A stretch of DNA of 64,000 nt, taken from positions 372,001-436,000 of the forward strand of contig NZ_JAMLIE010000001.1 in assembly GCF_023954335.1 (NCBI RefSeq), read 5' to 3'. Source of the stretch: Aquamicrobium sp. (lineage in GTDB: Bacteria > Pseudomonadota > Alphaproteobacteria > Rhizobiales > Rhizobiaceae). How positions within the stretch are numbered: position 1 is the stretch's first letter; each line of letters opens with the position of its first letter. This document shows, in pieces, positions 1-8,379 of the stretch. The notes under the pieces were generated by a model. The model made no database searches and had not been told where the DNA came from. It saw nothing but the letters and a program-made list of their open reading frames with translations. The position numbers and the translations under genes are program-made.

Positions 1-114
1 GACGTCGACCTCGGCGACGACGAGGAGGACGACACCTTCCTCGCCGAGGACGAGGAAGACGAGGACGACGTTTCCGGCATCATCAATGTCGGCGGCGACG
101 ACGACGAGGGCTGA
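1..114 (+). CDS. C-terminal tail of a TIGR02300/FYDLN-type acidic protein (5' end outside window)
   Basis: Frame 1 is open from the first base to a TGA at 112-114 and encodes 37 residues, about half of them Asp or Glu (runs such as DVDLGDDEEDD and EDEEDEDD), ending in VSGIINVGGDDDEG. This very acidic tail is characteristic of the small TIGR02300 ('FYDLN acid domain') proteins of Rhizobiales, which in that order lie next to a tRNA-Ala gene as here. The zinc-finger-like N-terminal part that would settle the family is outside the window. No molecular function is established for the family, so none is assigned. Confidence 0.6.
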   Translation, partial: DVDLGDDEEDDTFLAEDEEDEDDVSGIINVGGDDDEG

Positions 115-123
115 CGCATAAAA

Positions 124-141
124 AAGCCTCGCACGAGGCTT
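124..141 (+). terminator. Small hairpin after the acidic protein, possible terminator
   Basis: AAGCCTC (124-130) and GAGGCTT (135-141) form a perfect 7-bp stem with a 4-nt loop, 10 nt after the stop codon. The stem is preceded by an A-tract, so the minus-strand version ends in a good T-run while the plus-strand version has only TTGATCTT behind it. It may work in both directions; termination on the plus strand would be modest. Confidence 0.45.
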
Positions 142-255
142 GATCTTGGCTTCAGGCAAGGCTAGAAGCCGCCTTCGAAAACCGGCGCGTTCCCAGGCGC
201 GCTGGCACATGCCGGAAACGGCTTTGGCCAGGGACGACCTCCCGAGGCCAACAGT

Positions 256-331
<76 letters not shown>

Positions 332-520
332 ATTCCTTAGAAATAAGGATGTTAGCTACAGGTTTTGCTTGGTGGGACAACCAGGTGAGACATTGGCTTG
401 TTCAATCCGACCTATCTCCAGCGTTCCCGGCACGGGATTTTCTGTTTCCGCTGGACCCTTCCGCCCTGCAAGCAGACGGCGCGCGATTTCGTCAGGCGCT
501 ATGAAATGCACGCGTAGGCC
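332..520. other. Spacer after tRNA-Ala without a convincing gene
   Basis: Short open frames run through this stretch, but none has a ribosome-binding site or recognisable similarity, and stops interrupt every frame before the integrase-like segment. It may hold further decayed sequence from the same element. Confidence 0.5.
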
Positions 521-814
521 GATAGTCTACAGTTCGAGACTTTCAAGCGGTCGAGAGCCCAAGCGCAGCGGGATTATGCGAAGGCCGTCCTCGCCTATAG
601 TTCAGATGCCGAGAGCTTCGATTTCAAACCTAGGCCGGCTCAATCCACCGGCTTGGCACCCGAAGCGGATTCCTTGACGCTGGCCGAGCTGGTCGAGAAG
701 TTCTGGAAGTTTGTCAGGCTGGAAAGCCGCTGGTCGGACAAGACGCGGGGCGAGAAGCGGGAGCACATTGATCTGCTCTACGAACGCCTGAGCAAAGACA
801 TGCAGGCATCGGCG
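521..814 (+). pseudogene. Decayed integrase-like (tyrosine recombinase N-terminal) fragment
   Basis: Frame 2, open after a TAG at 515-517, reads through an Ala/Arg-rich helix (AQAQRDYAKAVLAY) into LTLAELVEKFWKF and then SRWSDKTRGEKREHIDLL. This resembles the linker and core-binding (SAM-like) domain of rhizobial tyrosine integrases, which often read 'LxxLVExF...RWTDKT'. There is no proper start, and the frame loses resemblance before any catalytic R-H-R-Y part, so it is a remnant if the assignment is right. Its place just downstream of a tRNA 3' end supports the idea; the similarity is from memory. Confidence 0.35.
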
Positions 815-834
815 TTGGGTAGGAAGGAGGCTCA

Positions 835-972
835 CCTGATGCGGACATGCTGCCTTCCGAAACGGAGATGGCAGCACAGTTCGGGGTTAACCGTCATGCG
901 CTGCGCGAAGGATTGTGCCTGCTCGAACAGAATAGCCTCCTCAAGCGCGAGCTTCTGGCGGTCGATGGCACC
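835..972 (+). pseudogene. GntR (PhnF/HutC-like) winged-helix DNA-binding fragment
   Basis: Frame 1 encodes LPSETEMAAQFGVNRHALRE followed by GLCLLEQNSLLKRE. This matches the GntR helix-turn-helix core, which in PhnF-type proteins reads 'LPSETELAARFGVNRHTVRRALAxLxxxGLVRR'. The preceding frame has a TAG at 820-822 with no start or ribosome-binding site, and no UTRA effector domain follows, so only about 45 codons of the regulator survive. It lies upstream of an ABC importer operon whose leader holds a strong palindrome. Whether the lost regulator acted there is a guess. Confidence 0.55.
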
Positions 973-1148
973 GCATCTCCCTCTTGGATGCTTCCGGATG
1001 CCTGCTCTGCAAGGTGCATATGGCGAACAGTGCATGCGCGCACTGTCGAAACATGCGGATTGGCGATCGGAACGATATCAGACCGGTCAAGCCCGACCCG
1101 CTATTTGCCCCATATTCTGCGATATGCGCATAGGCATTTTGCTGAAAC
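973..1148. other. Non-coding stretch upstream of the first ABC operon
   Basis: No gene is supported here. It becomes more AT-rich towards the right, as expected of a promoter region leading to the palindrome and the importer operon. Confidence 0.5.
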
Positions 1149-1165
1149 TTTGTGCAATGCACAAA
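1149..1165. promoter_or_regulatory. Perfect 17-bp palindrome, candidate operator of the ABC operon
   Basis: TTTGTGCAATGCACAAA has 8-bp arms around a central A with no mismatch, about 88 bp upstream of the binding-protein start. A weaker dyad, TTGCC...GGCAA, lies immediately downstream. Size and symmetry suit a dimeric repressor or activator (GntR, TetR and LysR all possible). No cognate intact regulator gene is adjacent. Confidence 0.5.
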
Positions 1166-1252
1166 TTTGCCAAAGCGCTAGGCAATTAACACTTGCATTG
1201 CGCGATATGACCCGATCTTATTGCCGGTAGCACAATGCGTTGGGGTATTGCC

Positions 1253-2287
1253 ATGATTTCTCGCAGGTTGTTCTCGCTCGCGACTGCCAGCCTGATGGCT
1301 GGCTCGATGCTCACCGGCCTTGCCGCGCCAGCATCCGCGCAGACCGACATCAAGTTCACGCTCGACTGGAAGTTCGAGGGACCGGCCGCCGGCTTCTTCC
1401 TCGCGATCGACAACGGGCATTTCGAGGCAGAGGGCCTCAACGTCACGATCGATTCCGGGGCAGGCTCTGTCGAGGCGATCCCGCGCGTGGCGACCGGCGC
1501 TTACCAGATTGGCTTCGGGGACATCAATTCGCTGATCAAGTTTCTCGACGAGGACCCGTCGCAGAAGGTCAAGGCGGCGATGGTGATCTACGAGCGCCCG
1601 CCGTTCTCGATCATCGGAAGAAAGTCGCTCGGAGTCACCGAGGACCCGAAATCCGTTGAAGGCAGGAAGCTCGGTGCTCCGCCGCCGGACGGCGCTTTCG
1701 CGCAGTGGAAAGCCTTCGTGCAGGCCGCCGGCATCGACGAGTCCAAGGTAACCATCGAGAGCGTCGGCTTCCCGGTGCGAGAGCCGATGCTGGCGCAGGG
1801 CCAGGTCGACGGCATCTTCGGCTTTGCCTTTTCGTCGGTGCTGAACCTGAAGGCGCAGGGCGTTCCGGCAGACGACATCTCGATGATCATGATGGCCGAG
1901 AACGGCCTGGACCTCTATGGCAACTCCATCCTGATCAATACCGACTTCGCGGCGCAGAATCCCGACGCGGTCAAGGGCTTTCTCAAGGCGCTTGCCAAGG
2001 GGTTCGCCGATGCGGTCGCCGATCCGGACGCCGGCGTGGCTGCCGTGATGAAGCGCAACGAGGTGCTGGATGCGGCGATCGAGCGCGAGCGCCTCGACAT
2101 GGCGAATGCCCTCAACATCAGGACGCCCTACGTGGTGGAGAACGGCTTCGGTGGAGTCGACGAGGCCAAGCTGGCTCAGTCCATCGAATATCTGAAAGTG
2201 TCGATGGGGCTGAAGGGCACGGTGGGGCCGGCCGACGTATTCGATGCGTCGTTCCTTCCGCCCAAGGACGAGCGGATGCTTCCCTGA
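1253..2287 (+). CDS. ABC transporter substrate-binding protein, NMT1/THI5 (SsuA/TauA) family
   Basis: Periplasmic receptor of an importer of the nitrate/sulfonate/thiamine-precursor class. The start at 1253 (MISRRLFSLATASLMAG) is preferred to an upstream ATG at 1235 because TGGGGT lies 7 nt before it and it gives a clean signal peptide ending at ASAQ. The mature part begins DIKFTLDWKFEGPAAGFFLAI and contains the family pattern of a short 'GHFEAEGLNV' segment and a 'GVTEDPKSVEGRKLG' stretch. Length (344 aa) is normal. It is first of three genes with an ATPase and a permease. The ligand cannot be read from sequence; thiamine or pyrimidine precursors, sulfonates or other small anions are all possible. 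Confidence 0.85.
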   Translation: MISRRLFSLATASLMAGSMLTGLAAPASAQTDIKFTLDWKFEGPAAGFFLAIDNGHFEAEGLNVTIDSGAGSVEAIPRVATGAYQIGFGDINSLIKFLDEDPSQKVKAAMVIYERPPFSIIGRKSLGVTEDPKSVEGRKLGAPPPDGAFAQWKAFVQAAGIDESKVTIESVGFPVREPMLAQGQVDGIFGFAFSSVLNLKAQGVPADDISMIMMAENGLDLYGNSILINTDFAAQNPDAVKGFLKALAKGFADAVADPDAGVAAVMKRNEVLDAAIERERLDMANALNIRTPYVVENGFGGVDEAKLAQSIEYLKVSMGLKGTVGPADVFDASFLPPKDERMLP

Positions 2288-2370
2288 TCCGGACATGAAG
2301 AAGGCGCGGGAACCGGCGAAGGAGAACGGCCGGCTCCTGCGCAATCGTTCGCGGTAGCAAAAGAGGGCAG

Positions 2371-3162
2371 ATGAGCCAGCCGCTGGTCACTATCGAGGAC
2401 GTCGATATGCGCTATGGCGGGCCGGAGGGCCTGCTCGCCGTCGAGGGCCTGGCCCTCGAAGTCGGTACGGGTGAATTCGCCGCCGTTGTCGGCCCTTCGG
2501 GCTGCGGTAAGTCCACGCTCATGAAGCTCGTCACCGGCCTCCATATCCCGCAGAAGGGAAATGTCGTGGTCGCGGGCCAGCCCGTGACCAAGCCGGTCAG
2601 CATCGTCGGCATGGCGTTCCAGAACCCGACCATGCTGCCGTGGCGCACCACGCTCGACAATATCCTCCTGCCGCTCGAGGTGGTCGACCGGCATCGTCAC
2701 CGGTTGCGCCGGAACAAGGCCGAATATGTCGCCAAGGCCGAGAAGCTCCTGGAAACGGTCGGCCTCAAGGGCTTTGGACAGAAATTTCCGTGGCAACTTT
2801 CTGGCGGCATGCAGCAGCGCGCCAATCTGTGCCGCGCGCTGATCCATGAGCCCGACCTGCTGATGCTCGACGAGCCGTTCGGCGCGCTCGATTCCTTTAC
2901 GCGCGAGGAGTTGTGGTGTGTCATCCGCGACCTCCACGCGGAGCAGGGCGTGACAATCGTGCTCGTCACCCACGACCTGCGCGAGGCGGTGTTCCTCGCC
3001 GACCGCATCTTCGTCATGAGCGCGCGGCCGGGCCGCATCGTCAAGAACCAGACCGTTCCGTTCGAGCGGCCGCGCGACCTCGAAATCCTCTACCGGGCCG
3101 ATTTCAACGACATCGTTCATGAACTGCGCGGCAACATCGCCGATGCGAGGAAGGCCGCATGA
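2371..3162 (+). CDS. ABC transporter ATP-binding protein, SsuB/TauB type
   Basis: Energises the importer encoded by its neighbours. All nucleotide-binding motifs are intact: Walker A GPSGCGKST, Q-loop QNPTMLPWRT, signature LSGGMQQR, Walker B LLMLDEPFGALD and the switch histidine in LVTHD. Length (263 aa) fits the SsuB/TauB family, and the PWRT after the Q-loop is typical of that group. It starts 83 bp after the binding-protein gene and its stop overlaps the permease start by 4 bp (ATGA), indicating translational coupling. Confidence 0.92.
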   Translation: MSQPLVTIEDVDMRYGGPEGLLAVEGLALEVGTGEFAAVVGPSGCGKSTLMKLVTGLHIPQKGNVVVAGQPVTKPVSIVGMAFQNPTMLPWRTTLDNILLPLEVVDRHRHRLRRNKAEYVAKAEKLLETVGLKGFGQKFPWQLSGGMQQRANLCRALIHEPDLLMLDEPFGALDSFTREELWCVIRDLHAEQGVTIVLVTHDLREAVFLADRIFVMSARPGRIVKNQTVPFERPRDLEILYRADFNDIVHELRGNIADARKAA

Positions 3163-3941
3163 GCATGCAGAAGAAGGGCTTCGACTGGATCGTGGCCGCG
3201 CCCTGGCTCTACACGGCGGCGCTGTTCATTGTCTGGGAGCTCGTCGCGCGAGGCTTCGGCCTGCCGCAATATATCCTGCCGGCGCCCAGCCGGATCGCTC
3301 AGGCGATCTGGCAATACTGGCCGGCGATCTGGAAGAATTCGCTGCAAACGCTCTACACCACCTCTGTCGGTTTCGCGCTGGCCGTCGTCGGCGGGCTGGC
3401 GCTCGGCATCCTCGTCGGCTGGTCGCGCTTCATCTATGCCGGGCTCTACCCGCTGATGGTCGGCTTCAACGCCATCCCCAAGGTGGCGGTCGTTCCCATC
3501 CTCGTCATCTGGTTCGGCATCGGCACCGTTCCGGCCATCCTGACCGCGTTCCTGATCGCCTTCTTCCCGATCGTCGTCAACGTGGCGACCGGCCTTGCGA
3601 CCATCGAGCCGGAGATGGAGGACGTGCTGCGCGCGCTCGGCGCGAGGAAGATGGACATCATGCTGAAAGTCGGCATCCCGCGTTCGATGCCCTATTTCTT
3701 CGGCTCGCTGAAGATCGCGATCACGCTTGCTTTCGTCGGCTCGGTGATCGCCGAGACGGTGGCGGCCAATTCAGGCCTCGGTCACATGATGCTGGCAGCA
3801 CAGAGCCAGTTCAACGTACCGTTGGTCTGGGCCGGTCTCATCATGCTCGCGATCGAGGGCATCATCATGTACGCGCTGATGGCCTGGATCGAGATGCGCA
3901 TGACCGGCTGGGCGCACCGCAGTCAGATGGCCAACGCCTGA
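3159..3941 (+). CDS. ABC transporter permease, SsuC/TauC type
   Basis: Inner-membrane subunit of the same importer, 260 aa. Hydrophobic stretches suggest about six membrane segments. The cytoplasmic coupling loop reads EMEDVLRALGARKMDIMLKVGIP, the EAA-like motif of this permease family. It overlaps the ATPase gene by 4 bp. After its stop only about 30 bp separate it from the convergent urtE gene, and no strong terminator was seen there. Confidence 0.92.
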   Translation: MSMQKKGFDWIVAAPWLYTAALFIVWELVARGFGLPQYILPAPSRIAQAIWQYWPAIWKNSLQTLYTTSVGFALAVVGGLALGILVGWSRFIYAGLYPLMVGFNAIPKVAVVPILVIWFGIGTVPAILTAFLIAFFPIVVNVATGLATIEPEMEDVLRALGARKMDIMLKVGIPRSMPYFFGSLKIAITLAFVGSVIAETVAANSGLGHMMLAAQSQFNVPLVWAGLIMLAIEGIIMYALMAWIEMRMTGWAHRSQMANA

Positions 3942-3972
3942 GCGCCGGCTGCGGCAGTCAACTTTAGGGTGC

Positions 3973-4668
3973 CTAGAGCATCAGATGGCCGCGCACGTCC
4001 GGCCTGTCCAGCCCTTCCGCCGCGCCCGAATAGACGATCTGGCCACGATCCATGATCGCGACGTGGTCGGCAAGTTCACGGCAGAAGTCGAGATACTGCT
4101 CGACCAGCAGGATGGTCAGGCCGACCGTATCGCTCAGATAAGTGACGGCGCGGCCGATGTCCTTGATGATCGAAGGCTGGATGCCTTCGGTCGGCTCGTC
4201 GAGCACGAGCAGCTTTGGCCGCATCACCAGCGCACGGCCGATGGCCAGTTGCTGCTGCTGCCCGCCAGAAAGATCGCCGCCGCGGCGGCCGAGCATTTCC
4301 TTTAGCACGGGAAAAAGTTCGAAAACATGTTCGGGGATCGACCGCTCGGAGCGCCTGAGCGGCGCGAAGCCGGTCTCGAGGTTCTCGCGCACGGTCAGAA
4401 GGGGGAAAATCTCCCGACCCTGCGGCACGAAAGCGATGCCCGACCGGGCGCGATCGTACGCCGCGCTCCGGCCGAGCACCTTCCCCTCGAACGAGATTTC
4501 GCCGCCTGTCAACGGATGATGGCCGACGATGGCGCGCAACAGGCTGGTTTTGCCGACGCCGTTGCGGCCGAGCACACAGGTGATCCGGCCGGTTTCCGCC
4601 ACCAGCGATACACCGCGCAGTGCCTGCGCAGCGCCGTAGCAGAGAGTGGCGCCGGTGACGTTCAGCAT
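3973..4668 (-). CDS. urtE: Urea ABC transporter ATP-binding subunit UrtE
   Basis: One of the two ATPases of the high-affinity urea importer, LivF-like, 231 aa. Walker A GRNGVGKTS, Q-loop FVPQGREIFPLLTV, signature LSGGQQQQLAIGRAL, Walker B LLVLDEPTEGIQPS. The 'EPTEGIQPSII' form is usual for UrtE and separates it from amino-acid LivF ('EPSxGLAP'). Last gene of urtABCDE, 54 bp after urtD, and convergent with the NMT1-type operon. Confidence 0.93.
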   Translation of the reverse strand: MLNVTGATLCYGAAQALRGVSLVAETGRITCVLGRNGVGKTSLLRAIVGHHPLTGGEISFEGKVLGRSAAYDRARSGIAFVPQGREIFPLLTVRENLETGFAPLRRSERSIPEHVFELFPVLKEMLGRRGGDLSGGQQQQLAIGRALVMRPKLLVLDEPTEGIQPSIIKDIGRAVTYLSDTVGLTILLVEQYLDFCRELADHVAIMDRGQIVYSGAAEGLDRPDVRGHLML

Positions 4669-4722
4669 GCGCTCGCCTTCGGCTTGCTCCTGAATGGAAG
4701 GTGTCGGGGTTCCCTCATGACT

Positions 4723-5469
4723 CTACCGCCCCAGATAGACTTCGACGACGCGCTCGTCGGCCGAGACGAAATCGAGGGAACCTTCCGACAGCACCGAGCC
4801 CTCGTGCAGGCACGTGACCCTGACATCGAGCGCGCGCACGAAATGCATGTCGTGCTCGACCACGATCACCGAGCGGGTTCGTGCGATGTCCTTCAGGAGC
4901 CTCGCGGTTTCCGCGGTTTCCGCGTCGGTCATGCCCGCGACCGGCTCGTCGACCAGAAGAAGCTTGGGATCCTGCGCCAGCAGCATGCCTATTTCCAGCC
5001 ACTGCTTCTGGCCGTGCGAGAGGTTGGCGGCAAGTTCGTCGCGGCGCTCATCGAGCCGGATGATACCGAGAATCTCGTCGATGCGCCCCTGCTCGCCCGG
5101 CGAGCGGCGGTGAAACAGCGCCGGCAGGATCGAGCGCGGGCCATTCAGCGACAGGAGCAGATTATCCTCGACCGTGTGGCTCTCGAAAACGGTCGGCTTC
5201 TGGAACTTCCGCCCGATCCCCATCATGGCGATGTCGGCTTCGTCGTGCCGGGTCAGGTCCACCGTGCCGTCGAAGAAGACCTCGCCCGCGTCGGGCCGGG
5301 TCTTGCCGGTGATGATGTCCATCATCGTCGTCTTGCCGGCTCCATTGGGTCCGATCACGGCGCGCATCTCGCCCCTGTCGAGCACGAGGGAAAGATTGTT
5401 GATCGCCTTGAACCCGTCGAAGGCGACCGACACCCCGTCGAGATAGAGAAGCGTGTCCTTGCGCGGCAT
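4723..5469 (-). CDS. urtD: Urea ABC transporter ATP-binding subunit UrtD
   Basis: LivG-like ATPase of the urea importer. Walker A GPNGAGKTT, signature LSHGQKQWLEIGMLL (the SHGQKQWLEI form is typical of UrtD), Walker B LLLVDEPVAGMTD. The start at 5469 (MPRKDTLLYLDG) is chosen because it lies 4 nt after the urtC stop with GGAG just ahead; a longer reading frame would run into urtC. 248 aa, usual for the subunit. Confidence 0.93.
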   Translation of the reverse strand: MPRKDTLLYLDGVSVAFDGFKAINNLSLVLDRGEMRAVIGPNGAGKTTMMDIITGKTRPDAGEVFFDGTVDLTRHDEADIAMMGIGRKFQKPTVFESHTVEDNLLLSLNGPRSILPALFHRRSPGEQGRIDEILGIIRLDERRDELAANLSHGQKQWLEIGMLLAQDPKLLLVDEPVAGMTDAETAETARLLKDIARTRSVIVVEHDMHFVRALDVRVTCLHEGSVLSEGSLDFVSADERVVEVYLGR

Positions 5470-5473
5470 CGCC

Positions 5474-6688
5474 TCACTCCACCGATTGCGGCCTGGCCGC
5501 GCCGGGCGGCGGCAGCTCGCCGGCACGAACGACGCGCCCGCCGCGGTCCTCGCCAGAAGGCTGCGGAGCCAACTCCTTCATGAGCGCCTTCCGGGTCCGG
5601 GCCGCAACCCGCCATTCGCCGAAGGTGCCGATGATGCCCTTCGGCAGGAACAGCGTCACCGCGACGAACAGGCCGCCCAGCGCGAACAGCCACAGTTCGG
5701 GATAGGCAGCCGTGAACCAGGTCTTGGCATAGTTGACCAGCACCGAGCCGACGATCGGGCCGTAGAGCGTTCCGCGCCCGCCGATCGCTATCCACACCAC
5801 GACCTCGATGGAGTTTGCCGGCGCGAACTCGCCCGGATTGATGATGCCGACCTGCGGCACGTAGAGCGCGCCCGCAATGCCGGCGATGACGGCCGAGACC
5901 ACGAAGGCGAACAGCTTCACATATTCCGGCCGCCAGCCGATGAAGCGTGTGCGGCTTTCGGCATCGCGCACCGCAACCATCACCTTGCCGAGCCTGGAGC
6001 GCGTGATCGCCGAGCAGACCATAAGCGTGGCCGCGAGCGAAACGGCGGTGAGCGCGAACAGCGTCGCACGGGTGCCGGGCGCCTGCAGGGAAAAGCCGAG
6101 GATGTCCTTGAAGTCGGTCAGGCCGTTGTTGCCGCCGAAGCCCATGTCGTTGCGAAAGAAGGCGAGCATCAGCGCGTAGGTCATCGCCTGGGTGATGATG
6201 GAGAGATAGACGCCCGTGACGCGGGAGCGGAACGCGAACCAGCCGAACACGAAGCCGAGCAGGCCGGGCACGACCATCACCATCAGCATGGCGAACCAGA
6301 ATCTGTCGAAGCCCCACCAGTACCAGGGCAGTTCCTGCCAGTTGAGGAACACCATAAAGTCGGGCAGGACAGGGTTGGCATAGACGCCCCGGTCGCCGAT
6401 CTGTCGCATGAGATACATGCCCATCGCGTAGCCACCGAGCGCGAAGAACGCGCCATGCCCGAGCGAGAGAATGCCGACATAGCCCCAGACGAGATCGAGC
6501 GCGAGCGCAAGCATCGCATAGGTGAGATACTTGCCGAGAAGCGCCACCATGTAGTTGGGCACGCGCAGGGGATGGCCGAAAGGCAGAAGCAGATTCGACG
6601 CCGGCACCAGCACCGCGATCGCCAGAAGGATCGCGGCGACCCACAGCATCCTGGAGCCGAAGACGTCGAGAAGGCGCGCGGCGATCAT
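5474..6688 (-). CDS. urtC: Urea ABC transporter permease UrtC
   Basis: LivM-like membrane subunit, 404 aa, with about ten hydrophobic segments. It carries the conserved 'DLVWGYVGILSLGHGAFFALGGYAMGMYLM' region at residues 64-93, where the branched-chain/urea permeases have their SLGHGAFF motif. The start overlaps the urtB stop by 4 bp (6685-6688), so the two permeases are translationally coupled. The C-terminal tail is hydrophilic and ends four bases before urtD. Confidence 0.94.
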   Translation of the reverse strand: MIAARLLDVFGSRMLWVAAILLAIAVLVPASNLLLPFGHPLRVPNYMVALLGKYLTYAMLALALDLVWGYVGILSLGHGAFFALGGYAMGMYLMRQIGDRGVYANPVLPDFMVFLNWQELPWYWWGFDRFWFAMLMVMVVPGLLGFVFGWFAFRSRVTGVYLSIITQAMTYALMLAFFRNDMGFGGNNGLTDFKDILGFSLQAPGTRATLFALTAVSLAATLMVCSAITRSRLGKVMVAVRDAESRTRFIGWRPEYVKLFAFVVSAVIAGIAGALYVPQVGIINPGEFAPANSIEVVVWIAIGGRGTLYGPIVGSVLVNYAKTWFTAAYPELWLFALGGLFVAVTLFLPKGIIGTFGEWRVAARTRKALMKELAPQPSGEDRGGRVVRAGELPPPGAARPQSVE

Positions 6689-8298
6689 GTCTCCACCGCC
6701 CTGCCCTTGAGCGCGAACAGGCCGCGCGGGCGCTTCTGGATGAACAGGATGATGAAGACCAGCACGAAGATCTTGGCCAGCACCGCGCCTGCATAGGGCT
6801 CGAGGAACTTGTTGACCACACCCAAGGTCAGCGCCCCGACGAAGGTGCCCCAGAGGTTGCCGACTCCGCCGAACACCACGACCATGAAGGAATCGATGAT
6901 GTAGCCCTGGCCGAGATTGGGCGAGACGTTGTCGATCTGGCTGAGCGCCACGCCCGCGAGCCCTGCGATGCCCGAGCCGAGCCCGAACGTCATGGCATCA
7001 ATCCATGGCGTGCGGATGCCCATCGAAGCAGCCATGCGCCGGTTCTGCGTGACGGCGCGCATCTGCAGGCCGAGAGCGGTGCGCTTCATGATCGCGAGCA
7101 GCACGGTGAAGACAGCGAGGGAGAACAGCACGATCCAGAAGCGGTTCCACGTGATGGCGATGCCGTAAAAGTCGAACGATCCCGACATCCAGGACGGGTT
7201 TCCGACCTCGCGGTTGGACGCGCCGAATGTCGAGCGCACCGTCTGCTGGATGATCAGCGACAGGCCCCATGTCGCCAGCAGCGTCTCCAGCGGCCGGCCA
7301 TAGAGCCACCGTATGACACCGCGCTCTATCGCGATGCCGACCAGCGCGGTGACGAGGAAGGCGGCCGGCAGGGCAATCGCCAGCGACCAGTCGAACAGGT
7401 CGGGATATGACGTGCGTACGATGTTCTGCACCACGAAGGTGGTGTAGGCGCCGATCATCACCATCTCGCCATGTGCCATGTTGATGACGCCCATGACGCC
7501 GAAGGTGATGGCGAGTCCGATGGCGGCCAGAAAGAGCACGGAACCGAGCGAGATGCCGTGCCAGACGTTCTGGGCGACGTTGAGCAGCGCGAGCCGGCTC
7601 TCGATGGCGCGAATGCCGGATTCTATGGCCGTACGGGCATCGTCGGGGGCACTGGCGAGCGCGGAGGTGAGGATGCCGAGCGATGCGCGCCCGCCGCGCG
7701 CGGCGATGACATCGACGGCTTTCGCAAAATCCTCGGCCGAGGCCCGGGTTCGCAGAATCGCGGCCGCCTTCGCCTCTTCCATCGCCTGGCGCACGGACGT
7801 GTCTTCTTCCAGCGCGATCGCCGCGTCGAGCAGCGGTATGTTTTCGGGATCGGCGGCCTGGAACATCGCCCGCGTGGCTGCAAGCCGTGTCGCCCTGTCG
7901 GGATTGTGCAGCGTAAGCTGGCCGATCGCGGTGCGGATGGCGCGGCGCAGGCTGTTGTTGACGCGGATGCGCTCGACGGCGTCACGCGCGACCTCGCCCG
8001 CCGCTTCGCCCGTCAACGCATCGGTGATGCGCACGCTGCCGGACGCAGGCGCGACGAACACGACCTGTCCGGTTTCCCTGACGGCGTTGAGGTCGCCGGC
8101 AGCTAATGCTTCCATGAGCGGCACGAGGCGCGTGTCACCGGTGGCCGCGAGCTGCGCAACGACCCGGCCGCGCTCGGAAAAGTTGCCGTCGGGAAGCTGG
8201 CGTACCAGTTCCTCGACGCTCTGCGCGCGTGCCGGCAACCCCGCCACGATGGCGAGCAGGAGGCCGAACAGCAGGGTCTTCAGAGAGTGCCGGGGCAT
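6685..8298 (-). CDS. urtB: Urea ABC transporter permease UrtB with N-terminal periplasmic domain
   Basis: LivH-like membrane subunit of the urea importer. The start at 8298 (MPRHSLKTLLFGLLLAIVAG) gives a signal peptide ending ARAQ; the frame opens further upstream into the palindrome but without a ribosome-binding site. Residues about 25-240 form a soluble region of helical repeats (HEAT-like: 'DGNFSERGRVVAQLAATGD', 'RATRLAATRAMFQAAD'), the usual UrtB extension absent from LivH. The membrane part follows ('ITFGVMGVINMAHGEMVMIG', 'ERGVIRWLYGRPLETLLATW'). 537 aa, normal for UrtB. Confidence 0.93.
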   Translation of the reverse strand: MPRHSLKTLLFGLLLAIVAGLPARAQSVEELVRQLPDGNFSERGRVVAQLAATGDTRLVPLMEALAAGDLNAVRETGQVVFVAPASGSVRITDALTGEAAGEVARDAVERIRVNNSLRRAIRTAIGQLTLHNPDRATRLAATRAMFQAADPENIPLLDAAIALEEDTSVRQAMEEAKAAAILRTRASAEDFAKAVDVIAARGGRASLGILTSALASAPDDARTAIESGIRAIESRLALLNVAQNVWHGISLGSVLFLAAIGLAITFGVMGVINMAHGEMVMIGAYTTFVVQNIVRTSYPDLFDWSLAIALPAAFLVTALVGIAIERGVIRWLYGRPLETLLATWGLSLIIQQTVRSTFGASNREVGNPSWMSGSFDFYGIAITWNRFWIVLFSLAVFTVLLAIMKRTALGLQMRAVTQNRRMAASMGIRTPWIDAMTFGLGSGIAGLAGVALSQIDNVSPNLGQGYIIDSFMVVVFGGVGNLWGTFVGALTLGVVNKFLEPYAGAVLAKIFVLVFIILFIQKRPRGLFALKGRAVET

Positions 8299-8320
8299 CG
8301 CGATCCGTTCCGTATGGGGG

Positions 8321-8352
8321 TGGGTGAAGGCGGAAACGTTTCCGCCTTCACC
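8321..8352. repeat. Perfect 32-bp palindrome between urtA and urtB
   Basis: GGGTGAAGGCGGAAAC (8321-8336) is followed at once by its exact reverse complement (8337-8352). It occupies the short spacer between the urtA stop (8380) and the urtB start (8298). In the transcript it would fold into a hairpin of about 14 bp. No T-run follows on the minus strand, so it is more likely a processing or stability hairpin that keeps binding-protein mRNA above permease mRNA, or an attenuator, than an intrinsic terminator. Confidence 0.75.
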
Positions 8353-8379
8353 CCGGTCTGCGCTGGAGGACACCGGAGA

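Noticed and set aside
1186..1234. A sigma-70 promoter TTGCAT-N17-TCTTAT before the first ABC operon
   Set aside because: The -10 matches poorly and several equally weak pairs can be drawn; not reported as a feature.
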